A stretch of 64,000 nucleotides of DNA from Auritidibacter ignavus. Lineage in GTDB: Bacteria; Actinomycetota; Actinomycetes; Actinomycetales; Micrococcaceae. Positions 51,584 to 61,084 of this stretch are shown piece after piece (position 1 is the stretch's first letter; every line of letters begins with the position of its first letter). The stretch covers positions 59,754 through 123,753 of the forward strand of contig NZ_RDQR01000005.1 of NCBI RefSeq assembly GCF_003703835.1, given 5' to 3'. Made by a program: the position numbers and the translations under genes. Under the pieces are notes generated by a model. It saw only the letters and a list, made by a program, of their open reading frames with translations, was not told the origin of the DNA and did no database searches.

Positions 51584-53899
51584 GTGCCGTTGAATCACGC
51601 GTTGCCTCGCTGGCTGACAGTAGCCGGCGCAAGCATCAGCATTGTCGCTGCGTCCCTGATCACCATTCCACACGCCACCGCCAGCACTGCCGAGCAACCA
51701 GCGTCCGAAGACCTGGCTTCCCGCTTTAGTCTCGGGATCCTTCCCGACACCCAGTTTTACTCACGCTACGCCACTGAGGAAACGGGAGACCTATTCAACG
51801 CCCGTTTTGGGTCCGAACCCTACGATGTCCAGACCGCATGGTTGGCCGAGCACGCCAATGAACTCAACATGCCACTGGTCACCCATTTGGGCGACGTGGT
51901 AGACCAGGCCCATGTTCCTGCAGAATGGGACGTCGCAGACGCGGCGATGAAAAACCTGGAAGATGCCAACGTTCCATATTCTGTTCTTCCGGGCAACCAT
52001 GATCTGACTTCTGACGGGTCAACCCCCTATCTCGATCATTTCCCCACCTCTCGCGCAGCTGAACAGGAAACTTTCGCCGGACGCTCCCCGGACGAACACA
52101 GCGAATACCACATTTTCGAAGCTGAAGGCCAAAAGTTTTTGGTCCTCGCCCTGATGTATCACGCTGATGATGCCACGTTGGAGTGGGCATCTGAAGTCCT
52201 CGACCAACACCCAGATTTGCCAACAATCCTGACCACCCACGAGTACTTGGGACTCGACGAAGAACGCACCCAGGTCACCGATACGGAGTACGGTCAGCAC
52301 CTCTGGAACACTCTCATTGCTGACCACGATCAGATCTTTATGACCCTCTCCGGTCATAATCACGGTGCCGGTTACCGGGTTCAGCAGAACAATGCCGGCC
52401 ACGATGTCGTCGACATCCTGATGGACTACCAGATGGCCTACCAGGGTGGCAACGGTTTGATGGGCGTGCTGGAATTCGACCTGACCAATAACCGTCTCCA
52501 GCTGGAGGCGTTTTCGCCCTGGGTCAGTGTGAAGCCGTACGAGACGCTGACATCGTTCGACGACCTCTTGCTTCCTGATGAACCGGATAGCTGGACCCTC
52601 GACTTCGATTTTTCAGAGAGGTTCGCAGATTTCAATCCTGATTTCATCGCTGGCACCCCCGACGAGCAACCTCTGGCTGACCGCGCGGTGTCGTTGGTTT
52701 CTCAAGGCTACGTCCCCTATGAGCCGGAAGAAGCAGATCTGCCAGACAACCGGAACGACTATCCCGAGGTTGACGGCACGGTGGCGCACTGGCGACCCGG
52801 TGACATCGATCAGGAAGATGGCAGCGTCATTGGTATTGGGGGCGTTATTCCCGATATCACCGCTGACCAGCACTTCACCCGCCAAGAAGGCATCAACGGC
52901 GCAACAGAATCCGATGTGACCCTTAGCAAAAGCACGCACCCGCTGTCCTCTGACGGTGCCGCGGTCTGTTTTGCTAACGCCGATAAGCACTTTGGTGGAC
53001 GTGACGTCTCACGACTGAATTACTTCACCACCGACAATGACGCTACGATCAACAGCGAAACCTTCGACAACGGTTATACCGCCGAAACCTTCATTCGCGT
53101 CGACGAAACCTGGTCTGCCGACCGAAACCCTTCCATGACGGCGTTCGGCCGCATGGGCGAGCGTAACAACATCACCCAAGGCGGTGGCATGGACATGCCC
53201 GTCAACCTGGCATTCTCCGATCTGCAGGAGTTGCAGTGGTCTTCCATGTCCAACCAGCTCGACAGCTCATCGAATTGGTCCCACGAAGTACCCAAAGCTG
53301 AGTGGGTCCACGTGGCTGTGGTCAATGACCCGGTTGAGCAAACCGTGACGATGTATGTCGATGGTGCACCGATTCTGCGTAACGTCATCAACGCCACCGG
53401 TATTCAGCACGATGACGGCAAACCCTGGATTCTGGGAGCTGGCCTATGGGGCGAGGAGCTGACCGACGGATGGAACGGTTGCGTTGGCGAAACGCGTCTG
53501 GTCACCAAACCCCTTGAAGAGCGCCAGTGGTTGACGGCACGCGCCGCAACCTCGGCGCCTGCTCCGAGCGAGGAGCCCTCGGAGGAGCCATCTGAAGGCA
53601 CCAAGAAACCCGCTGAAGAACCCACCAACAGTACTGAACAACCAACCCAAGAGCCCACTAACAGTGACACTCCCTCCGAACAACCCACCGACAGCACCAC
53701 TGAGCCGACCGCTGAACCAACCAGCGCCGAGTCCTTAGCGACGGAATCACCTGAGTCCGACGCAACTGAAGAGGTAGCAACTAGCGACAATCTAGCCCGA
53801 ACCGGTGCCAACGTGTTCTGGCTCATTGGAGCAGGTGTTGTTGCGATTGCTCTGGGAATCATTTTGACGGTGGTATTGCGTCGTCGTAACGTCTCCTAA
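51584..53899 (+). CDS. Surface-anchored metallophosphoesterase with LamG-like domain and LAXTG signal
   Basis: 771 residues from a GTG with AAGGAG 4 nt upstream. A signal peptide ends near residue 34. A calcineurin-like phosphoesterase domain follows (about 40-290: GILPDTQFYS, THLGDVVDQA, LPGNHDLT, LSGHNHGAGY). A concanavalin/LamG-like domain covers about 390-660. A Pro/Glu/Ser/Thr stalk precedes LARTGAN, a membrane helix and RRRNVS, a class E sortase signal. It probably hydrolyses extracellular phosphoesters while bound to the wall. Confidence 0.87.
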   Translation: MPLNHALPRWLTVAGASISIVAASLITIPHATASTAEQPASEDLASRFSLGILPDTQFYSRYATEETGDLFNARFGSEPYDVQTAWLAEHANELNMPLVTHLGDVVDQAHVPAEWDVADAAMKNLEDANVPYSVLPGNHDLTSDGSTPYLDHFPTSRAAEQETFAGRSPDEHSEYHIFEAEGQKFLVLALMYHADDATLEWASEVLDQHPDLPTILTTHEYLGLDEERTQVTDTEYGQHLWNTLIADHDQIFMTLSGHNHGAGYRVQQNNAGHDVVDILMDYQMAYQGGNGLMGVLEFDLTNNRLQLEAFSPWVSVKPYETLTSFDDLLLPDEPDSWTLDFDFSERFADFNPDFIAGTPDEQPLADRAVSLVSQGYVPYEPEEADLPDNRNDYPEVDGTVAHWRPGDIDQEDGSVIGIGGVIPDITADQHFTRQEGINGATESDVTLSKSTHPLSSDGAAVCFANADKHFGGRDVSRLNYFTTDNDATINSETFDNGYTAETFIRVDETWSADRNPSMTAFGRMGERNNITQGGGMDMPVNLAFSDLQELQWSSMSNQLDSSSNWSHEVPKAEWVHVAVVNDPVEQTVTMYVDGAPILRNVINATGIQHDDGKPWILGAGLWGEELTDGWNGCVGETRLVTKPLEERQWLTARAATSAPAPSEEPSEEPSEGTKKPAEEPTNSTEQPTQEPTNSDTPSEQPTDSTTEPTAEPTSAESLATESPESDATEEVATSDNLARTGANVFWLIGAGVVAIALGIILTVVLRRRNVS

Positions 53900-53938
53900 A
53901 AGCCACCCCCGTGTGAGGTCACCGCGGTGATCTCATCA

Positions 53939-53976
53939 GCGTCAGGCTACGGAGCCCTTGCTCCGTAGCCTGACGC
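53939..53976. terminator. Bidirectional terminator after the surface phosphoesterase
   Basis: Perfect 16-bp stem GCGTCAGGCTACGGAG / CTCCGTAGCCTGACGC with loop CCCTTG, between this gene and the convergent pdxR. Confidence 0.9.
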
Positions 53977-54006
53977 CTTCTCTGTGATTAGAGCGTCATG
54001 TCGCCC

Positions 54007-55398
54007 TCATCCCCGCAGGATCTGCCCGAAGGCGTGGCAGGCTTGGTGAAAGTTCTCATCACGACCTCCCCCGAGACCGACCAACACCATATTGGAGGAC
54101 ACATCGGCGTGTAAAGGCTTGCCTCTGTGGTCGGAAATGCTCCAGTACTCTGGGTCCACCACCGCCCCTAGGTGCGCGCGACGGAATTGTTCGGTCAGCT
54201 CCAGAGAGGTAAGGGGCAGACCATCGTCCAGATAAACCATGGCGTTACTGCCACCATGTCGCTCGTCCATGGTGGCGGTAACAGGTAGTTCTGCCCCGAG
54301 GATCTCACGGCGTCGCATGGCTCGGTTTCGCTGGTGCGCCAGATCGCGAGAGTACTCTCCGCTATCGAGCAAAATCCGCCAGACGGTTTGAATACCGGAC
54401 CCTAGAGCAGGACCAATATCTTGGCGGGCATGCCGAAGTTCTTCGGCCAGCCCACTTCCAGCCACCACGAAGCCTCCACCTAGCGCTTGTGGAGCTGTCG
54501 AGGAAAACGATCCCAAGGTCACCACCCGTTCAGAGTCCAAGGAACTCAACAGCGGTAGGGGTTCCCCGGTGTAGCGCAACGCAGCGTCGTAGTCGTCCTC
54601 GATGACCCAGGACCCAGTGGCACGAGCCCATTCCACCAGTTCGAGACGACGTTGTAGCGGAAGAGATGCCCCGGAGGGATATTGGTGACTTGGCGTGACG
54701 ATCACCGCGTCGAGGTTGTCGGGCAGCCGGGAGGTGACCAGCCCCTGCTGGTCTACCTCCAGCCCGGTCAGTTCAGCTCCGAAACGCGCCGCCAGGTGAT
54801 GTAGGGAAGCATAGCCCGGGGATTCCACGCCGAGACGGGGCCGGTCTTCCAGGGCAGCCAAAACCAAAAGGAGACCTTCTCGAGCCCCACCACTGACGAA
54901 CAAACGGTCAGGATCGACAACGGTGGCTCGAGACAACCGCAGATATTCCGCGAGCGCATGGCGCAATCCCGGATCTCCGTGCACGCCGACCGGTGCAGCG
55001 TGCGCCGCTTGTCGCCAGGCTTGTATCCAACTGCGCCGGTGCGACAGCTCGCTGAGGGTCACGCCGGGAGTCAGCGGCAAGATGTGATGGAGCGTCGGCT
55101 GTGAAGGCTGGGTCCCGGCACCAACCTGCCGGGCCGGCATCGGTGGCAAATCCGGATGCACCACCGTACCGGCCCCTTGCCTGCTCGCGCAGTAGCCTTC
55201 CGCAACGAGTTGTTCATAGGCGCTCACGACGCTTCCACGAGAGATGTTCAGATCCCCAGCCAGCTGTCGGGTCGAGGGCAATTTATCGGAGGCGCGAAGC
55301 ACCCCGGACAGGATGAGATCACGCAGTTGCCGGGTGAGCTGAACTGGGATGGATTCAGCGGTATCGGACGCGATCTGCAGGCTCGGGAAGGCTGTCAT
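54007..55398 (-). CDS. pdxR: PdxR, MocR/GntR-type regulator of PLP synthesis with missing PLP lysine
   Basis: 463 residues from the ATG at 55398 (GTG codons at 55401 and 55404 are alternatives; TAGACT upstream suggests a leaderless mRNA). The N-terminal GntR winged helix is KLPSTRQLAGDLNISRGSVVSAYEQL. The aminotransferase-fold part retains ESPGYASLHHL, TPSHQYPSG and VIEDDYDAALRY. Where family members have SFSK with the PLP-binding lysine, this protein has GSFSSTAPQ. Divergent from pdxS, the usual target of PdxR. Confidence 0.85.
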   Translation of the reverse strand: MTAFPSLQIASDTAESIPVQLTRQLRDLILSGVLRASDKLPSTRQLAGDLNISRGSVVSAYEQLVAEGYCASRQGAGTVVHPDLPPMPARQVGAGTQPSQPTLHHILPLTPGVTLSELSHRRSWIQAWRQAAHAAPVGVHGDPGLRHALAEYLRLSRATVVDPDRLFVSGGAREGLLLVLAALEDRPRLGVESPGYASLHHLAARFGAELTGLEVDQQGLVTSRLPDNLDAVIVTPSHQYPSGASLPLQRRLELVEWARATGSWVIEDDYDAALRYTGEPLPLLSSLDSERVVTLGSFSSTAPQALGGGFVVAGSGLAEELRHARQDIGPALGSGIQTVWRILLDSGEYSRDLAHQRNRAMRRREILGAELPVTATMDERHGGSNAMVYLDDGLPLTSLELTEQFRRAHLGAVVDPEYWSISDHRGKPLHADVSSNMVLVGLGGGRDENFHQACHAFGQILRG

Positions 55399-55496
55399 CA
55401 CCACCCAGTCTAAGCGCCTTCCCGCAAACTGGTCCGAAGAACTGGCACGAAACTGGACCTACGATTGGTCCGGTAACGGTCCTACAGTAAGGAATC
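55399..55496. promoter_or_regulatory. pdxR-pdxS operator/promoter region
   Basis: A 98-bp intergenic region with repeated TGGTCC elements: ACTGGTCCG (55428), TTGGTCCG (55465), CGGTCC (55477) and the inverted TGGACC (55453). Such direct repeats are the kind of site bound by MocR regulators. AAGG lies 4 nt before the pdxS ATG. Confidence 0.6.
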
Positions 55497-56411
55497 ATGA
55501 CTGACATTAACACCACACAGCACCATGCTCAGACCTTTTCGTCCGCCACTGTCCGCCGAGGCCTGGCTGACCAGTTCATCGGTGGCGTCATCATGGACGT
55601 CGTCACCCCCGAACAGGCCACCATCGCCGCCCACGCAGGAGCCAGCTCCGTCATGGCCTTGGAACGCGTCCCGGCCGATATTCGCGCCGAAGGTGGCGTA
55701 GCCCGCATGTCGGATCCCGACTTGATTACCGGCATCATCGAAGCCGTCGACATCCCGGTGATGGCCAAGGCGCGTATCGGTCACCAGGTTGAGGCTCAGG
55801 TTCTGGAGTATTTAGGAATCGACTTCATTGACGAGTCCGAGGTCCTCAGCCCCGCTGACTACTCCCACCATATTGATAAACACCAGTTCAAGACCCCGTT
55901 CGTCTGCGGTGCCACCAACCTGGGTGAAGCCCTTCGTCGAATCGCTGAGGGAGCAGCGATGATCCGTTCGAAGGGGGAAGCCGGCACCGGTGATGTTTCC
56001 GAAGCCACCAAACACATCCGCAAGATCAGCGGAGAAATTGCCCAGGTGGCCGCCCTGCCTGAGGTAGAACTCTACGCTGCAGCCAAGGACCTGCAGGCTC
56101 CGTTGAACCTGGTCCAAGAAGTCGCCGCCACCGGCAAATTGCCGGTTCCGCTGTTGGTCGCCGGCGGGGTCTCCACTCCTGCCGATGCTGCCTTCATGAT
56201 GCAGCTCGGCGCTGACGGCGTCTTCGTCGGATCCGGGATCTTCAAGTCCGGCAACCCTGAGGCTCGCGCCCAAGCGATCGTCAAGGCCGTTCAGAACTAC
56301 AACGACCCTTCTGTGATTGCTGAAGTCTCTCGCGGACTGGGTGAAGCCATGGTCGGCATTAACGTCGCCGACCTGCCGGCTCCGCACCGTTTAGCCGAAC
56401 GTGGCTGGTAA
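55497..56411 (+). CDS. pdxS: Pyridoxal 5'-phosphate synthase subunit PdxS
   Basis: 304 residues, one of the most conserved protein families: [62 protein letters not shown], and [32 protein letters not shown]. It condenses ribose 5-phosphate, glyceraldehyde 3-phosphate and ammonia to PLP. The partner glutaminase gene pdxT, usually next to it, is not here; a strong terminator follows directly. Confidence 0.97.
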   Translation: MTDINTTQHHAQTFSSATVRRGLADQFIGGVIMDVVTPEQATIAAHAGASSVMALERVPADIRAEGGVARMSDPDLITGIIEAVDIPVMAKARIGHQVEAQVLEYLGIDFIDESEVLSPADYSHHIDKHQFKTPFVCGATNLGEALRRIAEGAAMIRSKGEAGTGDVSEATKHIRKISGEIAQVAALPEVELYAAAKDLQAPLNLVQEVAATGKLPVPLLVAGGVSTPADAAFMMQLGADGVFVGSGIFKSGNPEARAQAIVKAVQNYNDPSVIAEVSRGLGEAMVGINVADLPAPHRLAERGW

Positions 56412-56443
56412 AAACCTCACCACCATTGCACCCTGGCACTGCT

Positions 56444-56485
56444 CACATCGGACCGGAGTCACTAACGGCTCTCCGGTCCGATGTG
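56444..56485 (+). terminator. Terminator of pdxS
   Basis: Perfect 15-bp stem CACATCGGACCGGAG / CTCCGGTCCGATGTG with a 12-nt loop, 33 bp after the stop codon. Confidence 0.9.
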
Positions 56486-56620
56486 CCGTGTCAGGTCATC
56501 TCACCCGGATCATCCCTGGTGGTGGTGTGGGTGTTCTATGGTGGAAGAACTGGTACCTGGTCAGAGTGAAACAACAACGAGGTGGTTTCACTCACTGAGC
56601 ACGAGAGGTTGAAGTCTTTC

Positions 56621-57928
56621 ATGGCTGAATCAGCTACATCAACAGCCCGTTCCGTGGATGTCGCCGTTTTTGGGGCCGGTCTTATCGGCCTGTGCACCGC
56701 CTTTGAGCTCACCCGCGCGGGTCATAAGGTCACACTTTTTGATCACGAGACGTTGGGCTCCGGCGCAGCCCGTGGTAACGCCGGTGAAGTCACGCCCCTG
56801 CAGGTGTTGCCCATGCCCGAGCCGAAGCAGTTAAAGGAGATCTTCCGGGGCGTGGCATCCAATAGGCACTATTTGTCGATTGACCCCACCGCTCTGCCGT
56901 GGTTGTCTGCTTTCGGTCTGGGCTTCATGTCCAACTGCACTCCGGCAGCAGTCCGACGGAACACCCGGGACTTGGACCAGCTGGTCAACGGCATGATCGC
57001 CGCGTTCGATTCTATGGCCACAGACGGTATCGACTTAGGCGGTGGTGGCACCGGCTTCCTCAACACCCACAACTCCGTCGACGCACTGCGTGATGCCCGG
57101 GATGCCCAGGCGGCACGGGCCCGCCATTTGGGCACCCCCGAGCCGGGCCCGATCATGCTCGATGACGAACTTCACGACTACGAGCCCTTCCTGAAAACCT
57201 CGGTGCGTGCCGGATTCGTGGCCGAAACAGAACGGTTCTTGGACCCGGACATCTTTGTCGACTCGTTGATCGACTGGTTGCGCAAGTCGTCGGTCACCAT
57301 CCACGAACACGCCACCTTGACCTCGATCTCGGACGGTACTGCCACCGTATCCTTCGGCGGTGATTCGGCAGGGTCTTCGTCTCAGCGGGAAGAAACCGTG
57401 GAGTTCGACCGTGCGGTGGTGGCCATCGGCGCTTGGTCTTCGCTCACCGAGATCCCCGGCTTGGACGTCATGAAGTCCGCTCATGTGACCTCCGGTGTAG
57501 GCTACTCCTTCCGGGTCGACCCCGAGATCCTGCCGAAGAACCTCGTGTCTTCCCTGGACTACAAAACCATCGGTGTTCCCATGTCTGGCCACCTGCGCGT
57601 GGTGGGCTTGATGGATTTCTCCCGCAACACCGTTGAGCTCAAGAACTCGCGGATGAAGCACCTGCACCGAGAGGCCGCCGCCTTCATGCAAGGGGTGGGC
57701 AACCTGCCCCGCACCGAAGAGTGGTCCGGGCCTCGTCCGATGACACCGACCGGCCTGCCAATCATCTCAGCTCTGCCGGATGCCCCGCGCGTCATTGTGG
57801 CTACCGGCCACAATATGCACGGGTTGTCCCTCGGCCCGGTGACCGGTGAGGTCGTGTCTCAGATCATTGCCGGCCAAGCCCCTGAGGTCGCCGGCAAGAC
57901 CCTGAATATGCGCCCCTTCGCGCTCTAA
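56621..57928 (+). CDS. FAD-dependent oxidoreductase, D-amino-acid dehydrogenase (DadA)-like
   Basis: 435 residues from the ATG at 56621 (a GTG at 56582 is an alternative). The Rossmann FAD motif is VAVFGAGLIGLCTAFELTRAGH followed by FDHETLGSGAARGNAG; near the end TPTGLPIISALPDAP...VATGHNMHGLSLGP is the DAO-family FAD-binding closure. Probably oxidises a D-amino acid or related amine; the exact substrate is unknown. Confidence 0.83.
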   Translation: MAESATSTARSVDVAVFGAGLIGLCTAFELTRAGHKVTLFDHETLGSGAARGNAGEVTPLQVLPMPEPKQLKEIFRGVASNRHYLSIDPTALPWLSAFGLGFMSNCTPAAVRRNTRDLDQLVNGMIAAFDSMATDGIDLGGGGTGFLNTHNSVDALRDARDAQAARARHLGTPEPGPIMLDDELHDYEPFLKTSVRAGFVAETERFLDPDIFVDSLIDWLRKSSVTIHEHATLTSISDGTATVSFGGDSAGSSSQREETVEFDRAVVAIGAWSSLTEIPGLDVMKSAHVTSGVGYSFRVDPEILPKNLVSSLDYKTIGVPMSGHLRVVGLMDFSRNTVELKNSRMKHLHREAAAFMQGVGNLPRTEEWSGPRPMTPTGLPIISALPDAPRVIVATGHNMHGLSLGPVTGEVVSQIIAGQAPEVAGKTLNMRPFAL

Positions 57929-58063
57929 ACACCTCCCTCGACCCAGGCCGAACGCCCTCCCGCTCCGTAGATGTAGCAAACGCTGGTCTAAACTAAGGTC
58001 AGCGCACCACGCGCTGGAACAGTCAATAGCGACACAATGCACAAGCGGGAGGGCGATTTTTTC

Positions 58064-59047
58064 GTGGCCGAGGTGATCTCTGGGTTCACCGTCATTTGGG
58101 TGATTATCCTCGTCGGCTACCTGGTCGGGAAAACCAGGGTGCTCGGCCCCCAAGCCCAGCAGGTGCTGTCTCGCACCGCTTTCTTCGTCGCCAACCCCGC
58201 GTTGCTATTCAAAACCCTGTCGGAATCCGATATCTCGGTGATTCTCGGCCCCCAACTGTGGGTCGCCGCCATCTCGGCATTCACCGTCCTGGTGGTCTAC
58301 CTGGTGATCTCCCGCTTCGTGATTCCCGCCGGCACCTGGTCAGAACGATTCATGGGGGGCATGTCATCCTCCATGGTCAATTCCGCCAACCTCGGCATCC
58401 CGATCTCGGCCTACGTGCTGGGCAACCCTGCCTGGTCTGCTCCGGTGATCTTGTTCCAGCTCGCCATCTACACCCCCATCTACGTGCTGGTACTGGACAC
58501 ACTCACTGACCGCGAACAGCGTACCGATCGGTCCTCCACAGCCCCACGCAAGGTACGCCCCACCGGATTTCTCACCGTCATGGCACGGATGCTCGTCAGC
58601 ATCGTGAAAAACCCGATGATTATTGGTTCGGGCCTGGGTATCATCTCCGCTCTCACTGACATCCACTTCCCCGGCCCGATCGATGAATCCATCACGCTAA
58701 TCGCCGGGGCCTCCATCCCAGCCATGCTGCTCGCCTTTGGCCTGTCCTTGGTGGGTTCCAAACCCCTCGAGAAAGATAGCCGTCGTCGCAGTGCCGTGTT
58801 GATCGGCTCTGCGCTGAAACTGGTGCTCCACCCGGCTTTGGCCTGGGTGCTGGCCCAATTCGTCTTCGGTTTGGACGCCATTCATGTCTTCACCGCTGTG
58901 GTGCTGGCCTCTTTGCCGACCGCCCAGAATGTGTTTGTCGCCGCCAGCCGGTACAACACCGGTATCGTAGTCTCCAGGGATACTGTTCTTGTCACCACCA
59001 TCGCCGCCATCCCGGCCACGATCCTGATTGCGGTGCTACTGGCCTAG
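58064..59047 (+). CDS. AEC-family transporter (auxin efflux carrier type)
   Basis: 327 residues, ten predicted helices in two five-helix halves, as in the AEC family; PTAQNVFVAASRYNTG is the crossover motif near the C-terminus. Bacterial members carry malate, malonate or other organic acids. GTG 58064 lies 10 nt after GGGAGGG; an ATG at 58037 has no ribosome binding site. It marks the end of the ordinary high-GC backbone; the GC content drops beyond it. Confidence 0.85.
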   Translation: MAEVISGFTVIWVIILVGYLVGKTRVLGPQAQQVLSRTAFFVANPALLFKTLSESDISVILGPQLWVAAISAFTVLVVYLVISRFVIPAGTWSERFMGGMSSSMVNSANLGIPISAYVLGNPAWSAPVILFQLAIYTPIYVLVLDTLTDREQRTDRSSTAPRKVRPTGFLTVMARMLVSIVKNPMIIGSGLGIISALTDIHFPGPIDESITLIAGASIPAMLLAFGLSLVGSKPLEKDSRRRSAVLIGSALKLVLHPALAWVLAQFVFGLDAIHVFTAVVLASLPTAQNVFVAASRYNTGIVVSRDTVLVTTIAAIPATILIAVLLA

Positions 59048-59162
59048 CTCTTGGCCTGATCGGCGCGAGACAGGTGTCATCTCTGCTGCTGTTACTTCCT
59101 GGAAAGACCATCACTCGTGAGCTCGCACGCCACCGTCCCAACCCCGGACAGTGACCAATCAC
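59048..59162. other. Boundary between backbone and accessory region
   Basis: Past the AEC gene the base composition falls and neat operon packing stops. No tRNA, integrase or direct repeat marks this edge in the window. Confidence 0.5.
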
Positions 59163-59591
59163 TTAACTGCACTTCGTGAGATTGGAGTGCTCCCCGAATA
59201 GGGGGGTGGAAATGCCGTAAGCGGTATATGGTTCCCCCGCCCCCTTGTGGGCGGGGGAAGGTTTATTCAGAAATTGGATAAGATCTAAAACGAGTACGGG
59301 AAGGAATGCGCACCCTATTACTTTTTGATGGATTATTGCTGAGATTGTTATTGATGAGTGCAACAAGGATAGCGTCACAAACGCAATTGAGATAGCCGAG
59401 TTCGGCGTAGGGTCGATCGTGCATTTGCCAATAGCTATTGAGAACGTCGCTGGGAAGGCTGCTGTTTTAGGCTCCGGTCCGCAATAATTGTCCCATACGG
59501 GTGTGCCATCTTTTATAGCTGTAATGTTCTCACACCTCGGCCCTTTAGCATATTGAGTAATTGTTGGCAGTGGAGATGCAGGTCGCACCAC
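59163..59591 (-). CDS. Doubtful ORF with hydrophobic C-terminal half
   Basis: 142 codons, GTG start only 12 nt after an in-frame stop and without a ribosome binding site. The middle has three Cys (PRCEN, NYCGP, GKCTI) and a hydrophobic stretch (IAFVTLSLLHSSITISAII). The last third crosses a strong GC hairpin, unusual inside a gene. It has no similarity I can see to the two precursors nearby. It may be a remnant of an earlier gene or chance. Confidence 0.25.
   Translation of the reverse strand: MVRPASPLPTITQYAKGPRCENITAIKDGTPVWDNYCGPEPKTAAFPATFSIAIGKCTIDPTPNSAISIAFVTLSLLHSSITISAIIHQKVIGCAFLPVLVLDLIQFLNKPSPAHKGAGEPYTAYGISTPLFGEHSNLTKCS
59232..59259. terminator. GC-rich hairpin
   Basis: Perfect 11-bp stem TTCCCCCGCCC / GGGCGGGGGAA with loop CCTTGT. 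It could terminate transcripts arriving from module 1 on the minus strand or from the AEC gene. Confidence 0.6.
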
Positions 59592-59724
59592 AAAGTTGAG
59601 TCACCCCCGAGCACTGCAATGAGATGTTTCACCATGCAGAACTCGAGGGTGATTAAGTTAGTTATAAGAGGTCAAGGAAGTGTGGTCATCATTTAATTAC
59701 TGACGTTGTATGCCATCCATCGCT

Positions 59725-60102
59725 TTAAGAAGAAGCACTTGCCGGGCTATCTTCAAGCGTTCGTTCCTGTGCGCTGCGACTTAGAACGTACCAGACGGCG
59801 ACACCAGTAATTATTGACAGAAGTGGCGTCACATATGCGGTAAATTCTGATCCTCTCAGAAGTAGCGCTCCGACACTGACGATCGTTCCGACGATGCCGA
59901 CCCATATCCCTTTATTGCTATTGCGTTTCTGAGAATCAGAAAGTCGCCTATCGTACATTCTTCCTATAACGATAGCCAAGATGATTAATGGAATACCAAT
60001 GATCCAGGCATAAAAGGCTTCCATGATGCCAACAACAGCAATAATAGCAGCGACTATAAGCCCCAGGATGAGTGGTAATAGGTCTAGACGTTTATTCGTC
60101 AT
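59725..60102 (-). CDS. Module 1 partner: four-helix membrane protein (candidate immunity protein)
   Basis: 125 residues with four membrane helices (LLPLILGLIVAAIIAVVGIM, AFYAWIIGIPLIILAIVIG, GIWVGIVGTIVSVGALLL, YVTPLLSIITGVAVWYVL), a basic loop between helices 2 and 3 (MYDRRLSDSQKR) and a polar tail. GAGGAAGGG lies 8 nt before the ATG. It starts 60 bp after the stop of the secreted precursor. Size, topology and place equal those of the partner in module 2. Small polytopic proteins behind peptide-toxin genes commonly give immunity; here that is inference. Confidence 0.75.
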   Translation of the reverse strand: MTNKRLDLLPLILGLIVAAIIAVVGIMEAFYAWIIGIPLIILAIVIGRMYDRRLSDSQKRNSNKGIWVGIVGTIVSVGALLLRGSEFTAYVTPLLSIITGVAVWYVLSRSAQERTLEDSPASASS

Positions 60103-60162
60103 GTGCTATTCCCTTCCTCACCTTAGTTTCTCACTCCATGAAACCGTAGCTGACTTTGTGCT

Positions 60163-60762
60163 TTAGCATCCTGCATTAAAGTCAGGGACGGTGCCGATAA
60201 CTGTAAAAGCAGCTACACAGGCTAAAGCCGCCCCTGGCCCAGCCAGCCCAAGAGCTCCGCAGAAAGCTGCTTCAGTGGCAGCCCACGCATAGAGTGCAGC
60301 CCAGGCAGAGGGGCATTGCGGGAAGTCTTGAGTAGATATTTCACCGCTGTTGTTTAGGTCAGGATTAATATTGACTTCCGGTGCGGGATTGCCGTGTTTG
60401 TCTGTGCCTGCAGAGATTGTAAGTTCGCCGCTTTCCAGTACCTCCACGAATGCTTGAGCAGCATCTGGATTGAACTGAGTTGCGAGAACCTGTACTTCTT
60501 GCTCAGCATCGAAGCCCTCATAAGAGTTGAGGTATGCCATTAGTAGTGGTGAGGATTCGAGAATTTCCACCGTTTGGTTGAATTCTTCCGGGTCGGCCTC
60601 ACGAGCTTCGTTGATGGTCTCTTCTGCGGTAGATGTATTTGAAGCTTGGAGGCTCGCAGCGCTAGAAGATGTTGCGCTGATCATTACCAATCCGATACCC
60701 AATAAGAACGTGAGAAAAACGTTGATAGCTCTTCGGGGAACGGTCGATAGGGTGCTGTGCAT
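60163..60762 (-). CDS. Module 1 secreted precursor with hydrophobic three-Cys C-terminal segment
   Basis: 199 residues. A Sec signal peptide (VPRRAINVFLTFLLGIGLVMI, cleavage near residue 36) is followed by an acidic pro-region (40-148) containing VLATQF and a TDKHG turn. The last 49 residues (151-199) begin PSAWAALYAW, are mostly Ala/Gly/hydrophobic and carry Cys168, Cys182 and the final Cys199, with an extra Cys150. The same C-terminal pattern and pro-region marks recur in the protein at 62.1-62.7 kb. I know no named family; it looks like a bacteriocin-type precursor whose active peptide is the C-terminal segment. Confidence 0.8.
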   Translation of the reverse strand: MHSTLSTVPRRAINVFLTFLLGIGLVMISATSSSAASLQASNTSTAEETINEAREADPEEFNQTVEILESSPLLMAYLNSYEGFDAEQEVQVLATQFNPDAAQAFVEVLESGELTISAGTDKHGNPAPEVNINPDLNNSGEISTQDFPQCPSAWAALYAWAATEAAFCGALGLAGPGAALACVAAFTVIGTVPDFNAGC

Positions 60763-61084
60763 TATCGCTCTATTCTCCTTGGAGTTTGGATGGGCCTGCT
60801 CCCATCACATAGCCACGCTAAACTCCTCGCCTAAGTCACGCAAGATCCGGTTTCTTGCTATCTTTTGCGGGTGTGGTCATTTTCAGAAGTCTTTTGCAAA
60901 CTCGAGCGCGCATCTCTGCGGTTTTGCATTCGTCCTCTGAGTGCTTGTTAGGAAGTAGCCGAGGCAGGTTCGAGATTCCAGCAGACTGTATGTCACATCA
61001 GTTACCAAAGCCCCTGTTTGCATGACGTAGAATAGATGACGGGTTATGTGACAAGTTTCGTAAGTGGTCGCCTTGTCGCCGGAT
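60763..61084. promoter_or_regulatory. Upstream region of module 1 and left end of the resolvase element
   Basis: About 320 bp holding the module 1 promoter (AAGGAG lies 12 nt before its ATG) and, at 60875-60891, the inward-facing end GGTCATTTTCAGAAGTC of a small transposon-like element. The stretch 61020-61084 belongs to the resolvase's res region. Confidence 0.5.

Noticed and set aside
59163..59591. A third copy of the secreted precursor
   Set aside because: It lacks a signal peptide, the PSAWAA start and the Cys spacing; kept only as a doubtful ORF.
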